A DNA stretch of 64,000 nucleotides from Sphingosinicella sp041916975 (GTDB lineage Bacteria > Pseudomonadota > Alphaproteobacteria > Sphingomonadales > Sphingomonadaceae): contig NZ_JAYRYK010000001.1 of assembly GCF_041916975.1 (NCBI RefSeq), positions 1,550,001 through 1,614,000 of the forward strand, read 5' to 3'. Position 1 is the first letter of the stretch. Every line of letters begins with the position of its first letter. The translations under genes and the position numbers were made by a program. Under the pieces are notes generated by a model that had not been told where the DNA came from, ran no database searches, and worked only from the letters and a program-made list of their open reading frames with translations. This document shows positions 61,799 to 64,000 of this stretch, one piece after another.

Positions 61799-63436
61799 GT
61801 GAAGATCATCAACTTCAACGTCTCCAAAACCTGCCTGAAAGCGGCTTGCGCGGTCGCGGCGCTGGCCCTTGCCGCCTGTGCCGGACAGCCCGAGCGGCTG
61901 GACCTGCTCGTGCGCGGCGGGCTTGTCTATGACGGCACGGGATCGCCGCCCCGCGCGGCTGATGTCGGAATCGCAGGCGGCCAGATCCGGTTCGTGAAGA
62001 AGGCGTCGCGCGTCGTCGCGGCACGCACGATCGATGCCAGCGGCCTCGCCGTCGCGCCGGGCTTCATCGATGCGCACAGCCATGCCCCCGAAGCCGTCGA
62101 ACGCATCGAGGGGCCGTTCATCGATGCGCAGGACCTGTCGCAGGGCGTCACCACGATCATGGCGAGCCCCGACGGCGGCCTTTCACCGCGCGTGATGCGG
62201 CAGCTGAGCGGTATGCTCGCCACAAAAGGCATGGGGGTCAACCACGGCTGCTACGTCGGCCACAACGGTATCCGCGAAGAGGTGATGCCGGAGCAGCGCC
62301 GCGCGGCGACGCCCGAGGAGATCGAACGCATGGCGGCGCTGGTGCGCGAAGGGATGGAGATGGGCTGCGTCGGCCTTTCCACCGGGCTCATGTATGACCC
62401 CGGCATGTTCGCGACCGAGGCCGAGGTGCAGACGCTTGCCGCCGCAGTAAAGCCCTATGGTGGCACCTACGATTCGCACACGCGCGATCCCGGCTTCCAC
62501 ATGGTGGAATCGGAACGCGAAGCAATCGAACTCGGCAAGGCCGTGGGCATCCCCGCAAAGCTCGCACACCTGAAAGCCACGGGCCTCACCAACAAGGGCC
62601 GCATCGGCGAGGTCATCACGATGGTCGAGGCGGCGCGCGCGCAAGGCTTCGACATCGTCGCAGATCAATATCCGTTCGACGGCGCGACCGTGCGCGCGGT
62701 CTACGATCTCTTCGTCCTCCCCGACGGGCGCGGCGACCGGAAGGTGACGGAGGCGGAGGTGCGCGCCGCGCTCGCCGATCCTGCCCGCCGCGCCGCCGTG
62801 CGCGAGGCGACGGAACACGGCGTCGACAAGGGCTTCTCTTGGATCAAGGCCGTCGGCTACGGCAGCATGAGGATCGTCGATGCGCCGGAGAACCCCGACC
62901 TCGTCGGCGAGAACCTCGAGCTGCTGGCGAAGAAGCGCGGTGTCGCGCCGTTCGATCTCCTCGCCGATCTCGCCGCGCGCAACGCCGTTCGCGTCACGCT
63001 CGGCACGATCGACGAGGCGGATATCCTGGAGCTGATCGTGAAGCCGTGGGTGATGGTCGCGAGCGACGGCGCCTATGTCGACGCGCAGTCGCTGGCACGC
63101 GGCTATGCGCATCCACGCGCGAGCGGCAGCTTCACACGCGTGCTCGGCCATTACAGCCGCGACCTCAAACTCTTCCCGCTCGAAGAGGCGATCCGCAAGA
63201 TGACGGGCTTTCCCGCCGCGCATCTCGGCCTTGCCGATCGCGGCCGCCTGATGCCCGGACTCGCGGCGGACGTCGTGCTGTTCGATCCCGCCACCGTCGC
63301 CGCGCGCGCCACCTATGCGGACCCTGGCGCCCTTTCCACCGGCATCGTCACCGTGATCGTGAACGGCAAGGTCGCTTTCGAGAACGGCAAGCCGACCGGC
63401 GTCACCGCAGGGCAGTTCGTGCCAAGGAAACGCTAG
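61799..63436 (+). CDS. Lipoprotein D-aminoacylase-type amidohydrolase (N-acyl-D-amino-acid deacylase family)
   Basis: A 545-aa protein. It has a lipobox (ALALAAC, Cys27), so it should be a lipid-anchored periplasmic enzyme, unlike the soluble copy at 50312. The metal motif is in GFIDAHSH, and CYVGHNGIRE, YDSHTRD, KLAHLKATG and MVASDGAYV follow, aligning block for block with that copy. The start is GTG with AAAGGG ahead. It is divergent from the D-arginine-dehydrogenase-like gene: one would release, the other oxidise, a D-amino acid. Its stop overlaps that of the convergent P450 in CTAG. Confidence 0.88.
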   Translation: MKIINFNVSKTCLKAACAVAALALAACAGQPERLDLLVRGGLVYDGTGSPPRAADVGIAGGQIRFVKKASRVVAARTIDASGLAVAPGFIDAHSHAPEAVERIEGPFIDAQDLSQGVTTIMASPDGGLSPRVMRQLSGMLATKGMGVNHGCYVGHNGIREEVMPEQRRAATPEEIERMAALVREGMEMGCVGLSTGLMYDPGMFATEAEVQTLAAAVKPYGGTYDSHTRDPGFHMVESEREAIELGKAVGIPAKLAHLKATGLTNKGRIGEVITMVEAARAQGFDIVADQYPFDGATVRAVYDLFVLPDGRGDRKVTEAEVRAALADPARRAAVREATEHGVDKGFSWIKAVGYGSMRIVDAPENPDLVGENLELLAKKRGVAPFDLLADLAARNAVRVTLGTIDEADILELIVKPWVMVASDGAYVDAQSLARGYAHPRASGSFTRVLGHYSRDLKLFPLEEAIRKMTGFPAAHLGLADRGRLMPGLAADVVLFDPATVAARATYADPGALSTGIVTVIVNGKVAFENGKPTGVTAGQFVPRKR

Positions 63437-64000
63437 GCGCGCTCGATCTCGACCGGCAAGCTGGCGAGCCCGCGCAGCGTGTTGTTGTGGCGGCGGACGA
63501 CGTCGCCCGCGATGCGAAGGCACTTTACGCGCCGCACGAGCGCGTCCAGCACCAGCTCGCCTTCCATCCGCGCGAGAATCTGCCCGACGCATTGATGAAT
63601 GCCGGCACCGAAGCCCACGTGGCCGAGTGTCTTCCGCGTGATGTCGTACCGCTCCGGTACATCCCACTGGCGCGGATCGCGATTGGCCGAGGCGAGCATC
63701 ATCAGGATCTTGTCGCCTTCCTGCACGCGCGCGCCGCCGATCTCGGTATCGCGCGTCGCGGTTCGGAAGAAGGTCTGCACCGGCGATTCGAACCGGATCG
63801 CCTCGTCGAACGCCGCCTTCGCAAGCGCCGGCTCGGCGCGCAAACGTTCCCACTGATCGGGGAAACGCGCGAGGCAATAGAGCGTCGCGCCGATCGCATT
63901 CACCGTGGTGTCGAGCCCCGCCTGCAGCAGCGCCCGCACCAGCAGCGGCGCTTCGTCGTGGCTGATCTCGCCGCGATCGGCGGCTTCGTGGATCACAAGG
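63433..64000 (-). CDS. Cytochrome P450, C-terminal part (gene runs past the right edge)
   Basis: About 188 residues of the C-terminal half of a bacterial class I P450. The I-helix is LLQAGLDTTVNAIG with the oxygen-activating D-T pair. The K-helix ExxR is EAIR, followed by FGAGIHQC with the haem cysteine. The general look is that of the CYP199/203 group that acts on aromatic acids. The N-terminal half lies outside the window, and no ferredoxin is visible. Its stop shares CTAG with the convergent amidohydrolase gene. Confidence 0.92.
   Translation of the reverse strand, partial: LVIHEAADRGEISHDEAPLLVRALLQAGLDTTVNAIGATLYCLARFPDQWERLRAEPALAKAAFDEAIRFESPVQTFFRTATRDTEIGGARVQEGDKILMMLASANRDPRQWDVPERYDITRKTLGHVGFGAGIHQCVGQILARMEGELVLDALVRRVKCLRIAGDVVRRHNNTLRGLASLPVEIERA

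Overview
The window looks like part of an Alphaproteobacterial chromosome, most likely a sphingomonad (Sphingomonadales). The evidence is seven large TonB-dependent receptors (TBDRs) in 57 kb, each next to catabolic enzymes and usually near its own regulator, high GC coding, and no biosynthetic or housekeeping genes. No rRNA, tRNA, phage, transposase, integrase or CRISPR array was found. It reads as a run of separate nutrient-scavenging modules. 51 protein genes are called, including an edge-truncated cytochrome P450, plus the possible last codons of a gene at the left edge.

Layout. (1) 1-5.9 kb, visibly less GC-rich: SDR, TBDR and SDR on the minus strand, facing a GntR/FCD regulator and an HSL-type esterase. 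Both transcription units carry the same operator-like element at the same distance from the start codon. (2) 5.9-15.2 kb: a minus-strand series of TBDR, class III aminotransferase, S12 serine hydrolase, acyl-CoA ligase, SCP2-type thiolase, MFS/GPH carrier and DUF1330 protein, divergent from a TetR regulator and an exported amidase. (3) 18.3-21.4 kb: an S12 hydrolase coupled to a D-aminoacylase-type amidohydrolase. (4) 21.7-29.4 kb: AsnC/Lrp regulator, SRPBCC and metallo-beta-lactamase fold hydrolase, divergent from Rieske oxygenase, SnoaL-like, TBDR, RidA, SRPBCC and FAD amine oxidoreductase. (5) 29.6-35.2 kb: TBDR followed by three small paralogous exported proteins resembling allene-oxide-cyclase/dirigent barrels, divergent from a regulator with two LuxR helix-turn-helix domains. 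(6) 35.2-44.7 kb: TBDR, cupin dioxygenase-like protein and propionyl-CoA synthetase, divergent from an AraC regulator, SDR, TPP-dependent E1 alpha and beta, a free-standing lipoyl domain and a lipoate ligase. (7) 44.8-63.4 kb: two copies of a related module with TBDR, XRE-cupin regulator, D-aminoacylase-type hydrolase and Ntn-type (penicillin/AHL) acylase. One copy adds a DgcN-like protein and an S12 hydrolase, the other a D-arginine-dehydrogenase-like flavoenzyme. A P450 begins beyond the right edge.

How the genes may work together (inference): three D-aminoacylase-like hydrolases, two Ntn acylases, one amidase, three S12 hydrolases, two amino-acid/amine-type flavoenzymes, one RidA, one DgcN-like protein and one class III aminotransferase suggest uptake and stepwise breakdown of N-acylated or D-configured amino compounds. 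TBDRs would import the compound, periplasmic hydrolases would release acyl and amino parts, and flavoenzymes or the aminotransferase would remove the amine. CoA ligases and the thiolase would handle the acyl part. The substrates are unknown. The least familiar items are the three-paralogue barrel operon, the E1/solo-lipoyl/LplA set without E2 or E3, and the paired XRE-cupin operators.
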